Notes: generated by a model from the sequence alone, not told the origin. A stretch of 64,000 nt of DNA from Mycolicibacterium rhodesiae NBB3 (GCF_000230895.2 NC_016604.1:2170001-2234000), one strand, 5' to 3'; positions 16,266-26,078 are shown, counted from the first letter of the stretch. Translations and numbers: made by a program.

Positions 16266-16844
16266 GTGAGCCAGCTGTCCTTCTTTTCGGCCGAGTCGGT
16301 GCCACCCGCCGTGGCCGACTTGACCGGAATGCTCGCCGCACCGGGTCAGGTGGTGTTGGTGGGTTCGGGGGCGCGGCTTTCGGTGGTCGTGGAGGACCTG
16401 TGGCGAGCTGAGGCGCTGGCCGAGATGATCGTCGAGGCCGGCCTCGAGCCCGAGATCGCCCGCACCGATGAGAACAACCCGCTGGTCCGCACGGCCGTGG
16501 ACCCCCGTTTGGTCGCGATTGCGGGCGATTGGACGCGTGGCGCCGTCAAGACCGTGCCTCCGCAGTGGTTACCCGGCCCCCGGGAATTGCGGGCCTGGAC
16601 GCTGGCGGCAGGCACCCCGGAAGCCGACCGCTATCTGCTCGGGCTGGACCCGCACGCACCCGATACGCATTCACCGTTGGCATCGGCGATGATGCGGGTG
16701 GGGATTGCTCCGACTCTGATCGGGACCCGTGGGTCGCATCCAGCGCTGCGGATAAGCGGTCGACGACGGCTATCGCGCCTGGTGGAGAACGTCGGGGAAC
16801 CCCCGGGAAATGTGGACGCGTTTTCCCAGTGGCCACGGATCTGA
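16266..16844 (+). CDS. Conserved hypothetical protein (Rv3647c type)
   Basis: Protein of 192 aa found between cspA and topA in mycobacteria; function unknown. It starts SQLSFFSAESVPPAVADLTG, has a GxGxR-like turn (LVGSGARLSVVVEDLWRAEAL) and a basic C-terminal segment (RISGRRRLSRLVENVGEPP) that could bind nucleic acid. No membrane segment or signal peptide is seen. GTG 16266 has no clear Shine-Dalgarno. The 136 bases between it and topA hold no gene. Confidence 0.8.
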   Translation: MSQLSFFSAESVPPAVADLTGMLAAPGQVVLVGSGARLSVVVEDLWRAEALAEMIVEAGLEPEIARTDENNPLVRTAVDPRLVAIAGDWTRGAVKTVPPQWLPGPRELRAWTLAAGTPEADRYLLGLDPHAPDTHSPLASAMMRVGIAPTLIGTRGSHPALRISGRRRLSRLVENVGEPPGNVDAFSQWPRI

Positions 16845-16980
16845 CCTCTCCGAACCGGGGGGTCAGTTTGCGTCGGCTCGCGCGGAATGCGAAATTGTCA
16901 GTTGCCGACGAGGCCCTGCGGAATAGCTGAGAGCGGTTCCGGGCGTTGTAGGCAGCAGAAGAAGTGGAGCGTAGGCACAG

Positions 16981-19758
16981 GTGGCAGACGGCAACGTGCG
17001 GCGGCTCGTCATAGTCGAGTCGCCTACCAAGGCGCGCAAAATCGCCGGTTACCTTGGCTCCAATTACATCGTGGAGTCCTCGCGTGGCCATATCCGCGAC
17101 CTGCCGCGTAACGCCGCCGACGTGCCCGCGAAGTTCAAGTCGGAGCCGTGGGCGCGACTCGGCGTCAACGTCGAGGACGACTTCGAGCCGCTCTACATCA
17201 TCAGCCCGGAGAAGAAGAGCACCGTCGCAGAGCTGAAGGACCTGCTCAAGAGCGTCGACGAGCTCTATCTGGCCACGGACGGTGACCGTGAGGGCGAGGC
17301 CATCGCGTGGCATCTGCTGGAGACTCTCAAGCCCCGCATCCCGGTGAAGCGGATGGTCTTCCACGAGATCACCGAACCGGCCATCCGGGCCGCCGCCGAC
17401 GATCCGCGGGATCTGGACAACGATCTGGTCGATGCGCAGGAGACCCGGCGCATCCTGGACCGGCTGTATGGCTACGAGGTCAGCCCGGTGTTGTGGAAGA
17501 AGGTGGCGCCGAAGCTGTCCGCCGGCCGGGTGCAGTCCGTCGCAACCCGTATCATCGTCTCGCGCGAGCGGGAGCGGATGGCGTTCCGCAGCGCGGGCTA
17601 TTGGGACGTGACCGCCGAACTCGACGCCAGTGTGTCCAACGCCCAGGCCTCGCCGCCCACGTTCACGGCCAAGCTGAACTCGGTCGACGGTCGGCGGGTG
17701 GCCACCGGTCGCGACTTCGACTCGCTGGGTGGTCTCAAGAAGCCTGACGAGGTGCTCGTACTCGACCAGTCCGCCGCCGGTGCGCTCGCCGCCGGGCTGC
17801 GCGGCGCGCAGCTCGAGGTGTCGTCCGTCGAGCAGAAGCCTTACACGCGTAGGCCTTACGCACCGTTCATGACGTCGACGCTGCAGCAGGAGGCGGGCCG
17901 GAAGCTGCGGTTCTCCTCAGAGCGCACGATGAGCATCGCGCAGCGGCTCTACGAGAACGGCTACATCACTTACATGCGTACCGACTCGACGACCCTGTCG
18001 GAGTCGGCGATCAACGCGGCGCGCACGCAGGCCACCCAGCTTTACGGTCAGGAGTACGTGCATCCGTCGCCGCGGCAGTACACCCGCAAGGTCAAGAACG
18101 CCCAGGAAGCGCACGAGGCCATCCGGCCGGCCGGAGACGTGTTCCAGACCCCGGGGCAGCTGCACGCTCAGTTGGACACCGACGAGTTCCGCCTGTATGA
18201 GCTGATCTGGCAGCGCACGGTCGCGTCGCAGATGGCCGACGCACGCGGCACCACACTGTCGCTGCGGATCTCAGGTTCTTCGAGTGACGGTCAGCAGGTC
18301 GTGTTCAGCGCCAGCGGCCGCACCATCACCTTCGCCGGATTCCTGAAGGCCTATGTCGAGAGCATCGACGAGCAGGCCGGTGGCGAGGCCGACGACGCCG
18401 AGAGCCGGCTGCCGAATCTCGAGCAAGGCCAGCGGGTCGACGCAAAGGAGCTCACCGCCGATGGCCACACGACGTCGCCGCCCGCGCGCTACACCGAAGC
18501 CTCACTGATCAAGGCGCTCGAAGATCTCGGCATCGGACGACCGTCGACGTACTCGTCGATCATCAAGACGATCCAGGACCGCGGCTACGTCCACAAGAAG
18601 GGCAGCGCGCTGGTGCCGTCGTGGGTGGCGTTCGCCGTCACCGGTCTGCTCGAACAGCACTTCTCGCGCCTGGTGGACTACGGGTTCACCGCCGCGATGG
18701 AGGACGAGCTCGACGAGATCGCCTCGGGTAACGAGCGACGCACCAACTGGCTGCACAACTTCTACTTCGGCGGCGACCACGGGGTCGAGGACTCGATCGC
18801 CCGCTCTGGTGGCCTGAAGAAGCTGGTCGGAGTGAACCTCGAGGGCATCGACGCCCGAGAAGTCAACTCCATCAAGCTGTTCGACGACGATCAGGGTCGT
18901 GCGATCAATGTCCGGGTCGGCCGCAACGGGCCCTATCTCGAACGCATGGTTCCCGATCCGGACAATTCCGGGGAACTCAAGCCGCAGCGCGCCAACCTCA
19001 ACGACGAGCTGACCCCGGACGAGTTGACCCTCGAACTGGCCGAAAAGCTTTTCAGCACACCGCAAGAGGGCCGATCACTCGGTGTCGACCCGGCCACCGG
19101 GCACGAGATCGTCGCCAAGGACGGGCGGTACGGACCGTACGTCACCGAGGTGCTGCCCACCCCGGACGAGCCCGACGACGATGCGGGCTCGACAGCGAAG
19201 AAGGGCAAGAAGCCGACGGGACCCAAGCCGCGCACCGGTTCGCTGCTGCGGACGATGGATCTGGAAACGGTGACGCTGGACGATGCGCTGCGGCTGCTCT
19301 CTCTTCCGCGCGTGGTCGGGGTCGACCCGACCACCAACGAGGAGATCACCGCGCAGAACGGCCGCTACGGCCCATACCTCAAGCGCGGCACGGACTCTCG
19401 ATCGTTGGCCACCGAGGAGCAGATGTTCGACATCACCCTCGACGAGGCGCTGAAGATCTACTCGGAGCCGAAACGCCGTGGCGGACAACGGGCTGCCGCA
19501 CCGCCGCTGCGCGAATTGGGCAATGACCCCGCGACCGACAAGCCGATGGTGATCAAGGACGGCCGCTTCGGCCCGTACGTCACCGACGGTGAGACCAACG
19601 CGAGCCTGCGCAAGGGTGACGACGTGATGTCGCTGACCGACGGGCGCGCTGCAGAACTGCTCGCCGACCGCCGCGCGCGTGGCCCGGTCAAGAAGAAATC
19701 GACCAAGAAGGCCGCGAAGAAGAAGGCTCCCGCCAAGAAAGCAGCCAAGAAGGCCTAA
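16981..19758 (+). CDS. topA: DNA topoisomerase I
   Basis: Type IA topoisomerase of 925 aa that relaxes negative supercoils; essential in mycobacteria. The TOPRIM domain starts at RLVIVESPTKARKIAGYLG. The acidic triad lies in ATDGDREGEA (about residues 98-107), and the nucleophilic Tyr is in GYITYMRTDS (Y331). The C-terminal half has repeated topoisomerase I C-domains (RYGPYV / RFGPYV repeats) without zinc cysteines, as in mycobacteria, and ends in a Lys/Ala tail (KKKSTKKAAKKKAPAKKA). GTG 16981 is taken as the start. The stop overlaps the convergent cyclase by 3 bp. Confidence 0.97.
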   Translation: MADGNVRRLVIVESPTKARKIAGYLGSNYIVESSRGHIRDLPRNAADVPAKFKSEPWARLGVNVEDDFEPLYIISPEKKSTVAELKDLLKSVDELYLATDGDREGEAIAWHLLETLKPRIPVKRMVFHEITEPAIRAAADDPRDLDNDLVDAQETRRILDRLYGYEVSPVLWKKVAPKLSAGRVQSVATRIIVSRERERMAFRSAGYWDVTAELDASVSNAQASPPTFTAKLNSVDGRRVATGRDFDSLGGLKKPDEVLVLDQSAAGALAAGLRGAQLEVSSVEQKPYTRRPYAPFMTSTLQQEAGRKLRFSSERTMSIAQRLYENGYITYMRTDSTTLSESAINAARTQATQLYGQEYVHPSPRQYTRKVKNAQEAHEAIRPAGDVFQTPGQLHAQLDTDEFRLYELIWQRTVASQMADARGTTLSLRISGSSSDGQQVVFSASGRTITFAGFLKAYVESIDEQAGGEADDAESRLPNLEQGQRVDAKELTADGHTTSPPARYTEASLIKALEDLGIGRPSTYSSIIKTIQDRGYVHKKGSALVPSWVAFAVTGLLEQHFSRLVDYGFTAAMEDELDEIASGNERRTNWLHNFYFGGDHGVEDSIARSGGLKKLVGVNLEGIDAREVNSIKLFDDDQGRAINVRVGRNGPYLERMVPDPDNSGELKPQRANLNDELTPDELTLELAEKLFSTPQEGRSLGVDPATGHEIVAKDGRYGPYVTEVLPTPDEPDDDAGSTAKKGKKPTGPKPRTGSLLRTMDLETVTLDDALRLLSLPRVVGVDPTTNEEITAQNGRYGPYLKRGTDSRSLATEEQMFDITLDEALKIYSEPKRRGGQRAAAPPLRELGNDPATDKPMVIKDGRFGPYVTDGETNASLRKGDDVMSLTDGRAAELLADRRARGPVKKKSTKKAAKKKAPAKKAAKKA

Positions 19759-21359
19759 CCGCTGCTGTGCCCGGCGGCGGCCTCTTCCGGTGACACCAGG
19801 TTCAGCGGTCGAGCCAGCTGAGTCGGCGCCACACGCCCGCGCAGTTCGACGATCTCGCCGACGTCCCAGCACAGGGCCTCCGCATCGAGCGCACCGCTGA
19901 CCGCGATCGCCGAGGCGAGTACGTGCCCTGCTTCGAGTTTGGCCAGCTCGGTCAGCCGCGCCGCCTCGTTGACCGGGTCGCCGATCACGGTGTATTCGAA
20001 CCGGGCCTGCGCGCCGATGTGACCCGCGATCGCGCGGCCTGCCGATACGCCGATTCCGAACTCGGTCTGGCCCAGCACCTTGATCACCTCGTCGTGGAGC
20101 TCGCGTGAGGCCGCGAGCGCCGCGCCGCACGCGTCGGGGTGCTCGATCGGTGCGCCGAAGATCGCCAGCGCCGCATCGCCCTGGAACTTGTTGACGAATC
20201 CGCCGTGGCGATTCACGGTGTCGACGACCACCCGGAAGAAGTCGTTGAGAAGGTTGACGACTTCGCCGGCGGGGATGGTCGCCGCCAACTCGGTGGAACC
20301 GACGAGGTCGACGAACAGCACGGCGACATCGCGTTCCTGGCCGCCGAGTTCGGTGCCGCGCTCCAGTGCCCGCCGGGCGACATCCTCGCCGACGTAGCGA
20401 CCGAACAGGTCACGCAGTCGCTGCCGCTCGGCGAGGTCGCGGACCATGTCGTTGAAGCCCGCCTGCAGCAGGCCCAGCTCGCTGGCATCGTAGATCTGCA
20501 TGTGGGCGTTGTAGTTGCCGCGCTGCACTTCGCCGAGCGCCCAGCGCAATTGGCGCAGCGGGTCGGCGATCGACATGGCGACGAGCACCGTGCCGAACAG
20601 TCCGATGATCAACGCGGCGATGGCGAGCAGGAGGATCGGGGTGGTCAGCTTGTCGGCGGGCGCGGTGAGGATCTCGAACTTGCTGGCCACCAGCGCCAGC
20701 ACGATGGCAAGGATGGGCACGCCGGTGGACAGCACCCACGTCATCACCTGACGCTGGATCACGCCGGGAGCGCGGAAGTTCTCGGGGACGCCGCCGCGCA
20801 GAGCGGCCACGGCAACCGGCCGCAGCACCCGCTCGGACTGGAGGTATCCGATGATCGCCGTCGCGGTCGCGCCGAGGCCGCTGGCGACGGCGACAACCGG
20901 CGCCGACTTGCTGGCCACCGGCCAGCTGGCGACGATGAAGACGACCGAGCCGAGCAGCCAGTTCGCGACGTTGATCATGGTGCGGTAGTAGGGCATCTTC
21001 AGCGCGCGGACGCGGGCCAGCTCGGTGACCGCCGGGTCGGTGTCGGTCAGCAGCGAGTCGCGGCGCTGCCAGCGGATGACGGGGATCAGCAGCCGCAGGC
21101 TCAGGTACGACGCGGTGGTGAACGAGACGAACAGGAAGCCCAGGAACACGGCCAAGTTGAACGCGGGAAGGTCCTGAAGCTGGATGCGGTCCTCGGGCGG
21201 CAGGCCGAAGCGCAGAAAGCTCAGCACCAGCAGGGCCCCGATGATGTCGGCCTGCAGCATGCCCAGCGTGAACACCGGCCACGGAGTACGCGCGACCCAG
21301 CGGACGAATGCGCCGATTCGTCTGATGGGTACGTTCTCCGACATGGCCCTGGTGGTCAC
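19755..21359 (-). CDS. Membrane adenylate cyclase with HAMP domain (Rv3645 type)
   Basis: Class III nucleotidyl cyclase of 534 aa with an N-terminal set of about six transmembrane helices, a HAMP domain (SIADPLRQLRWALGEVQRGN) and a C-terminal cyclase domain. Catalytic features are the metal-binding Asp in VLFVDLVGST, Lys in GGFVNKFQGDAALAIFG with the second metal Asp, and EYTVIGDPVNEAARL carrying the transition-state Asn/Arg region. It makes cAMP. The Mtb homologue is a main cAMP source linked to fatty-acid and drug tolerance. GTG 21359 is followed in frame by ATG 21344, an equally possible start. Confidence 0.93.
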   Translation of the reverse strand: MTTRAMSENVPIRRIGAFVRWVARTPWPVFTLGMLQADIIGALLVLSFLRFGLPPEDRIQLQDLPAFNLAVFLGFLFVSFTTASYLSLRLLIPVIRWQRRDSLLTDTDPAVTELARVRALKMPYYRTMINVANWLLGSVVFIVASWPVASKSAPVVAVASGLGATATAIIGYLQSERVLRPVAVAALRGGVPENFRAPGVIQRQVMTWVLSTGVPILAIVLALVASKFEILTAPADKLTTPILLLAIAALIIGLFGTVLVAMSIADPLRQLRWALGEVQRGNYNAHMQIYDASELGLLQAGFNDMVRDLAERQRLRDLFGRYVGEDVARRALERGTELGGQERDVAVLFVDLVGSTELAATIPAGEVVNLLNDFFRVVVDTVNRHGGFVNKFQGDAALAIFGAPIEHPDACGAALAASRELHDEVIKVLGQTEFGIGVSAGRAIAGHIGAQARFEYTVIGDPVNEAARLTELAKLEAGHVLASAIAVSGALDAEALCWDVGEIVELRGRVAPTQLARPLNLVSPEEAAAGHSSG

Positions 21360-21451
21360 GGGTCAACCGTATCGGGCGGGACGGACTCGAAAAGGCGCAA
21401 ACGAGCCCTGTGGGACGGACGTGTCGCTTCGCAGCACTACTGTTATCTGCG

Positions 21452-22660
21452 ATGACCGGTGTTTTTTCGCGTCTGGTGGGGCAGCACGCCGTCGAAGCCG
21501 AGTTGGTGGCCGCAGCGCGGGCCGCTCGCGGTGATTCGGCTCACAATCAGGCAGCCACCGGGACCATGACACACGCCTGGTTGATCACCGGCCCGCCCGG
21601 TTCGGGCCGATCGATAGCGGCACTGTGCTTTGCGGCTGCGCTGCAGTGCACCAGCGACGGCGTCCCGGGCTGCGGAGAGTGCCGTGCCTGCGCCACGGCG
21701 ATGGCGGGCACCCACGCCGACGTGCGTCGGATCGTGCCCGAGGGCCTGTCCATCGGCGTGGACGAGATGCGCGGCATCGTGCAGATCGCCTCGCGACGGC
21801 CGGGCACCGGGCGATGGCAGGTGGTGTTGATCGAGGACGCCGACAGGCTGACCGAAGGCGCGGCGAACGCCCTGCTGAAGGTTGTCGAGGAGCCGCCGCC
21901 GTCGACGGTGTTCCTGCTGTGCGCACCGTCGGTGGACCCGGAGGACATCGCGATCACGCTGCGGTCGCGGTGCAGGCATGTGGCGCTGGTGACACCGCCG
22001 GTCGACGCCATCGCCCAGGTGCTGATCGACACCGACGGGCTGCCCGAGGCGGATGCCCGCTGGGCGGCGTCGGTCAGCGGCGGCCATGTCGGCCGGGCGC
22101 GGCGGCTTGCCGTCGACGAGCGGGCCCGCGAGCGCAGGCAGCGGGCCCTTGCGCTGGCGCGCGATGCCGCGACACCGTCGCGCGCTTACGCGGCCGCCGA
22201 GGAGCTGGTGGCCACCGCCGAGGCGGAGGCGGTGTCGCTGACGACCGACCGCAATGAGGTCGAAGCGGAGGAGTTGCGCACCGCACTGGGCGCCGGTGGC
22301 ACCGGCAAGGGCACCGCCGGCACGATGCGCGGAGCGGCCGGTGCCCTCAAAGACCTTGAGAAACGGCAGAAGTCGCGCAAGACACGCGCGTCGCGCGACG
22401 CGCTCGACCGGGCCCTGATCGACCTGGCCACGTACTTCCGGGATGCGTTGCTGGTGTCGTCTGGCGCAGGAGACATCGTGCCGAACCACCCCGATATGGG
22501 CGAACGGGTCGCCGCGATGGCCGCCCACGCGCCGCCGGAGAAGCTGTTGCGCTGCATCGAGGCGGTGCTCGACTGCCGCGAGGCGCTGGACATGAACGTC
22601 AAGCCGAAGTTCGCGGTGGACGCGATGGTGGCCACCGTCGGACGGGCACTGCGCGACTGA
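21452..22660 (+). CDS. holB: DNA polymerase III delta' subunit
   Basis: Clamp-loader subunit of 402 aa (Mtb Rv3644c, 401 aa). AAA+ N-terminal module: a P-loop-like GPPGSGRSIAALCFA, the zinc cluster CTSDGVPGCGECRAC (four Cys), VVLIEDADRLTEGAANALLKVVEEPPP and LRSRCRHV (sensor region). The P-loop Lys is Arg, usual for the non-ATPase delta' subunit. A long C-terminal extension is mycobacterial. ATG 21452 gives the standard MTGVFSRLVGQHAVEAEL start; the frame is open further up but runs into the divergent cyclase region. Confidence 0.94.
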   Translation: MTGVFSRLVGQHAVEAELVAAARAARGDSAHNQAATGTMTHAWLITGPPGSGRSIAALCFAAALQCTSDGVPGCGECRACATAMAGTHADVRRIVPEGLSIGVDEMRGIVQIASRRPGTGRWQVVLIEDADRLTEGAANALLKVVEEPPPSTVFLLCAPSVDPEDIAITLRSRCRHVALVTPPVDAIAQVLIDTDGLPEADARWAASVSGGHVGRARRLAVDERARERRQRALALARDAATPSRAYAAAEELVATAEAEAVSLTTDRNEVEAEELRTALGAGGTGKGTAGTMRGAAGALKDLEKRQKSRKTRASRDALDRALIDLATYFRDALLVSSGAGDIVPNHPDMGERVAAMAAHAPPEKLLRCIEAVLDCREALDMNVKPKFAVDAMVATVGRALRD

Positions 22661-22743
22661 GTTGGGCGCCCGGCAGGCCCTGCCGTAGACTCGTCCCGCC
22701 TGGAATCGATGCTCTTCGCGCAAGCGCTCATCGGCGAAGGCGC

Positions 22744-22819
22744 GCCACCTTAGCTCAGTCGGTAGAGCGATTCACTCGTAATGAATAGGTCAGGAGTTCG
22801 ATTCTCCTAGGTGGCTCCA
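22744..22819 (+). tRNA. tRNA-Thr (anticodon CGT)
   Basis: Cloverleaf of 76 nt. The 7-bp acceptor stem is GCCACCT/AGGTGGC, the D arm is TAGCTCAGTCGGTAGAGC, and the anticodon loop CTCGTAA gives CGT (reads ACG). The T arm is AGGAGTTCGATTCTCCT, with an encoded CCA end at 22817-22819. The next gene's stop codon (minus strand) begins at the very next base. Confidence 0.98.
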
Positions 22820-23200
22820 CTAAGACACGTCAAACACCTCGCGCGCCAATCGGCAAGCCGTGTTGCCTGCGGGGAAGCCGGCGTAGCCGGTCGAGTGATA
22901 GACCACCTCGGCGATCTCGTCTTCGGTCAGGCCGTTGTTGCGCGCGATCTGGAAGTGAATCTTCAGCTCGTCGGTCGCCCGCAGCGCGATGAGGATGCCG
23001 AGGGTGACCAGACTGCGGTCGCGACGGCTCAGGCCGTCGCGCGTCCACAGGCTGCCGAACACGTTGTCCATCGCGATCTCGAGGATCTCGTCGCCGAACG
23101 AGCCGTCGCGCACGTCGAGCGGACCGTCCGGCAGCACGCCGGGCAGCAGCTCGCGGAAAACCTCAATACCCTGCTCACGAACATCAGTCTTGGGGGTCAT
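22820..23200 (-). CDS. Carboxymuconolactone decarboxylase family protein
   Basis: All-helical protein of 126 aa resembling gamma-carboxymuconolactone decarboxylase: FGDEILEIAMDNVFGSLWTRDGLSRRDRSLVTLGILIALRATDELK and EIAEVVYHSTGYAGFPAGNTACRLA. The AhpD-type CxxC pair is absent, so it is a decarboxylase-like rather than a peroxidase-type member; the substrate is unknown. ATG 23200 gives the family-typical N terminus. The last base of the stop codon abuts the tRNA-Thr CCA end. Confidence 0.87.
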   Translation of the reverse strand: MTPKTDVREQGIEVFRELLPGVLPDGPLDVRDGSFGDEILEIAMDNVFGSLWTRDGLSRRDRSLVTLGILIALRATDELKIHFQIARNNGLTEDEIAEVVYHSTGYAGFPAGNTACRLAREVFDVS

Positions 23201-23225
23201 GGGGACCAGACTGGCACGCGGCAGG

Positions 23226-25010
23226 CTATTTCGGTGCCACGAATCCCACCGGTCCTGATGCGATACACACCGACAGCGCGGCGGTGTTCGCCCGGACCTC
23301 GATCGCATCGCCCGCGCCGGGCAGCCGGACGAAGACACGGTTGAGCCCTGGATGAACCGGCACCTTGACCTCCTTGCCCTCCGACAGCGACATCGTCAGC
23401 GAGCCGTCGCTGTTGGCCAGGTAGTTGATCTCGGCGGTCCAGTCGGCAGGCAACAGCGGACCGTCCAGCGGCATCCGGACTCCGAAATCCGGCTGAACCA
23501 GATAGCCGCACTGTGGAGCGGGCCCCTCGACGATGCTGCGCACCCAGGTCACCTTCGCGTCGACCAACCGCCCGGAGCTGTCAAGCATGCGTAAGTCTGT
23601 TGTGGCCGAGGTGAATTCGGGTCGGTGTCGCAGCAGAGCGAACATGTGGCTGATCCGGTTCTCGGGCCCGACCACGCGCTGCAACACCATCGGGTCCACC
23701 TCCTGGTCGAGCATCGCGGCGCTGGACTGCAGCGCTGCGTCGGCCAGTCCCATCGCGGCGTTCTGCAGATATGGCTGGGCCGGGTTGTCGCGCCAACTCG
23801 TCAGGAACGTCGCCGTCGAGTAGAGGCTGCCCGCCATGAATCCGGTTGCTGCGACGACGATTACGGCCGTCCTGGTATGTGATTCATCCAGCCAGCGCGC
23901 GCCTTCACGGTTGGGTGCGCACAAGCCCACCGCGGCGAGCAGGGCAAGCACCACGACGAGATCCGGAAGATACCGCAGTGTCTGGGCCAGCTCGAGTGCG
24001 GTGTACTGCGACGACCTCATCAGATAGATGGGTATCTGGCACGCCACCGCGTACCCCGCCGCCATGAGCCACACCCCGCCGATGCGCCGTTTGCGTATGA
24101 CGGACACCGCCACCACGGCCGCCAGTGCCACCCAGCCCAGGATCATGACGGTCAGCGGTGGTGTACCCCACGGGGAGGCGGGCGCCCAGCGTTGCCAATC
24201 CCACGGTCCGCCGACGAGCCCGGGCACGATCCCGTGCGTCACCGAGCGGCGCAGCAGATCCCACGTCATCGACCAGTCGAAGCTCCACCGCTTCTGGTCG
24301 ACGACTGCGAGATAGACGGCGATCCACGCGACCGTCACCGCCAGTGAAGATATCCACAGCCGAATTCCACGGCGCCAGACCATCAACGGTGAACCCGTGC
24401 CGGTGACATGGGCCAGCAGCGCCGCGGTGGCGAACGCGACGAACGGGATGACGGCAGCCTTCTCGAAGAACAGCAGACCCCCGACGAACACCAGCAGACC
24501 CGTCACTGCGTAACGCTGATTGCCGGTGCGTACCAGCAGAATCGCATCCCCACACACCCACGCCAGCGCCGCCAGCATCGGCAGCGAGTTCAGCGCGGCC
24601 GCCCACCACGCGAAGCCAGGTACCGCCAGCGGAGTGAACAACGCGAACGTCAAGGGAATCAAGAGCACGGGTCGCCGGCCCAGAATCACGTGCAGTGCGC
24701 GCAGCAGCGCCAGCGACGCCAGCAGCTGCAGTACGACGAGGCTGAGCGCTGGTAGGAACCATTGCAGCGGCGCGAGGCGCGTGATCCCGCCGGCCACCAG
24801 AAACGCGGCGGGCATCACGTGACCGTCGTGGTCGTCGAACAGGTACCCGGTCGACAGCAGGTCCTGGGTACCCGCGCGGCCGACGAGGATCAGGTCGTCC
24901 CAGTAGAAGTAGCCGCCCAAGGCGAGCACCGCGCGGACGATCAGGTGCACCAGGATGAGCGCGGCAGCAGCGCGGGCGACCCAGTTGGTGTGAGCCGATA
25001 TACCTTTCAC
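23226..25010 (-). CDS. Polytopic membrane protein (Rv3635 type)
   Basis: Protein of about 594 aa with some ten or more transmembrane helices in the first two-thirds (from VARAAAALILVHLIVRAVLAL) and a C-terminal periplasmic beta-rich domain (after residue ~430). The first loop has GGYFYWDDLILVGRAG, with the adjacent acidic residues often seen in GT-C glycosyltransferases. It fits Mtb Rv3635 (591 aa) in size and place. A decaprenyl-phosphate-sugar-using GT-C enzyme is a reasonable guess, supported by coupling to galE: GTG 25010 overlaps the galE stop as GTGA. The substrate is not known. Confidence 0.82.
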   Translation of the reverse strand: MKGISAHTNWVARAAAALILVHLIVRAVLALGGYFYWDDLILVGRAGTQDLLSTGYLFDDHDGHVMPAAFLVAGGITRLAPLQWFLPALSLVVLQLLASLALLRALHVILGRRPVLLIPLTFALFTPLAVPGFAWWAAALNSLPMLAALAWVCGDAILLVRTGNQRYAVTGLLVFVGGLLFFEKAAVIPFVAFATAALLAHVTGTGSPLMVWRRGIRLWISSLAVTVAWIAVYLAVVDQKRWSFDWSMTWDLLRRSVTHGIVPGLVGGPWDWQRWAPASPWGTPPLTVMILGWVALAAVVAVSVIRKRRIGGVWLMAAGYAVACQIPIYLMRSSQYTALELAQTLRYLPDLVVVLALLAAVGLCAPNREGARWLDESHTRTAVIVVAATGFMAGSLYSTATFLTSWRDNPAQPYLQNAAMGLADAALQSSAAMLDQEVDPMVLQRVVGPENRISHMFALLRHRPEFTSATTDLRMLDSSGRLVDAKVTWVRSIVEGPAPQCGYLVQPDFGVRMPLDGPLLPADWTAEINYLANSDGSLTMSLSEGKEVKVPVHPGLNRVFVRLPGAGDAIEVRANTAALSVCIASGPVGFVAPK

Positions 25011-25984
25011 GCGGGGTAGTTGTCGCCGGCCCGGCTTCGTGCATCCCACGCGGACGCCACCATCTCGTCGAGTGAATGTCGCATCTGCCAGTCCAGGTCT
25101 CGCCTGGCCAGGTCGCCGGACGCGACGATCCGCGCGGGGTCTCCCGGTCGCCGGGGATTGATCGTCGGTTCGAAGTCGATACCGGTCACGGTCCGGATCG
25201 CCGTCATGATCTCGCGCACCGATGTGCCGTTGCCGCTGCCGAGGTTGTACACGGCCTCGACCGGCTGTCCGGCCGTCAAGCGTTGGGCGGCAGCGACGTG
25301 GGCCAGCGCGAGATCGGCGACGTGGATGTAGTCGCGCACGCATGTGCCGTCGGGCGTCGGGTAGTCGTTCCCGTTGATTCGTGGGGTCTCACCCCGGTAG
25401 AGCATGTCGAAGACCAGCGGGAACAGATTGTGCGGACTGACGTCGAACAGCTCGGGCGAACCGGAGCCCACCACGTTGAAATAGCGCAGGCTCGTGTGCC
25501 GCATGCCGGTTGCGCGTCCGACGTCACGCAGGATCCATTCGCCGATCAGCTTGGTCTCACCGTAGGGCGACTCCGGCCGGGTCGCGGTGTCCTCGGTGAC
25601 GAGGTCGACGTCCGGCGTGCCGAATGTGGCTGCGCTGGAAGAGAATACGAACTTGTCGACGCCCGCGGTGTCCATCGCCTTGAGCAACGTCACCATTGCC
25701 GAGACGTTCTGTTCGTAGGTGTGTAACGGGCGCTGAACCGATACGCCGGCGTACTTGAACCCGGCGATGTGGATGACTCCGTCGACACCGTGGTCCTTCA
25801 GCGCCCGGGTGACGAGGCCACCGTCGAGCAGACTGCCCCGCACGAACGGCACCGTGGCGGGGACGAACTGTTCCAACCCGGTGGACAGGTCGTCGACGAC
25901 AACGACGCCGATATCGGCATCCTGAAGCGCACGGACCACGTGAGAGCCGATGTAGCCCGCCCCGCCCGTCACCATCCACGTCAT
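25007..25984 (-). CDS. galE: UDP-glucose 4-epimerase
   Basis: Short-chain dehydrogenase-type epimerase of 325 aa. The NAD motif is GGAGYIGSH at residues 7-15 and the catalytic YxxxK reads YGETK. FSSSAATFG (Ser/Thr), RYFNVVGS and the C-terminal RRPGDPARIVASG are family landmarks. It interconverts UDP-Glc and UDP-Gal, the latter feeding arabinogalactan galactofuranose synthesis. Mtb galE1 is Rv3634c. ATG 25984 is the only sensible start. The 94 bases to the divergent amidohydrolase must hold both promoters. Confidence 0.95.
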   Translation of the reverse strand: MTWMVTGGAGYIGSHVVRALQDADIGVVVVDDLSTGLEQFVPATVPFVRGSLLDGGLVTRALKDHGVDGVIHIAGFKYAGVSVQRPLHTYEQNVSAMVTLLKAMDTAGVDKFVFSSSAATFGTPDVDLVTEDTATRPESPYGETKLIGEWILRDVGRATGMRHTSLRYFNVVGSGSPELFDVSPHNLFPLVFDMLYRGETPRINGNDYPTPDGTCVRDYIHVADLALAHVAAAQRLTAGQPVEAVYNLGSGNGTSVREIMTAIRTVTGIDFEPTINPRRPGDPARIVASGDLARRDLDWQMRHSLDEMVASAWDARSRAGDNYPA

Positions 25985-26078
25985 GTTGGCCCCGAGTCTA
26001 GAGAGCGGTTCCTCCTGCCATCAAAGTCGACCGCATAAACAGATTGCAAGTACTCACTATCTATTGTAGGGTTCGGTC

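Noticed and set aside
20139-21455. 438-codon plus-strand frame, Gln/Asp/His/Arg-rich
   Set aside because: Antisense to the adenylate cyclase; composition typical of a reverse-strand shadow.
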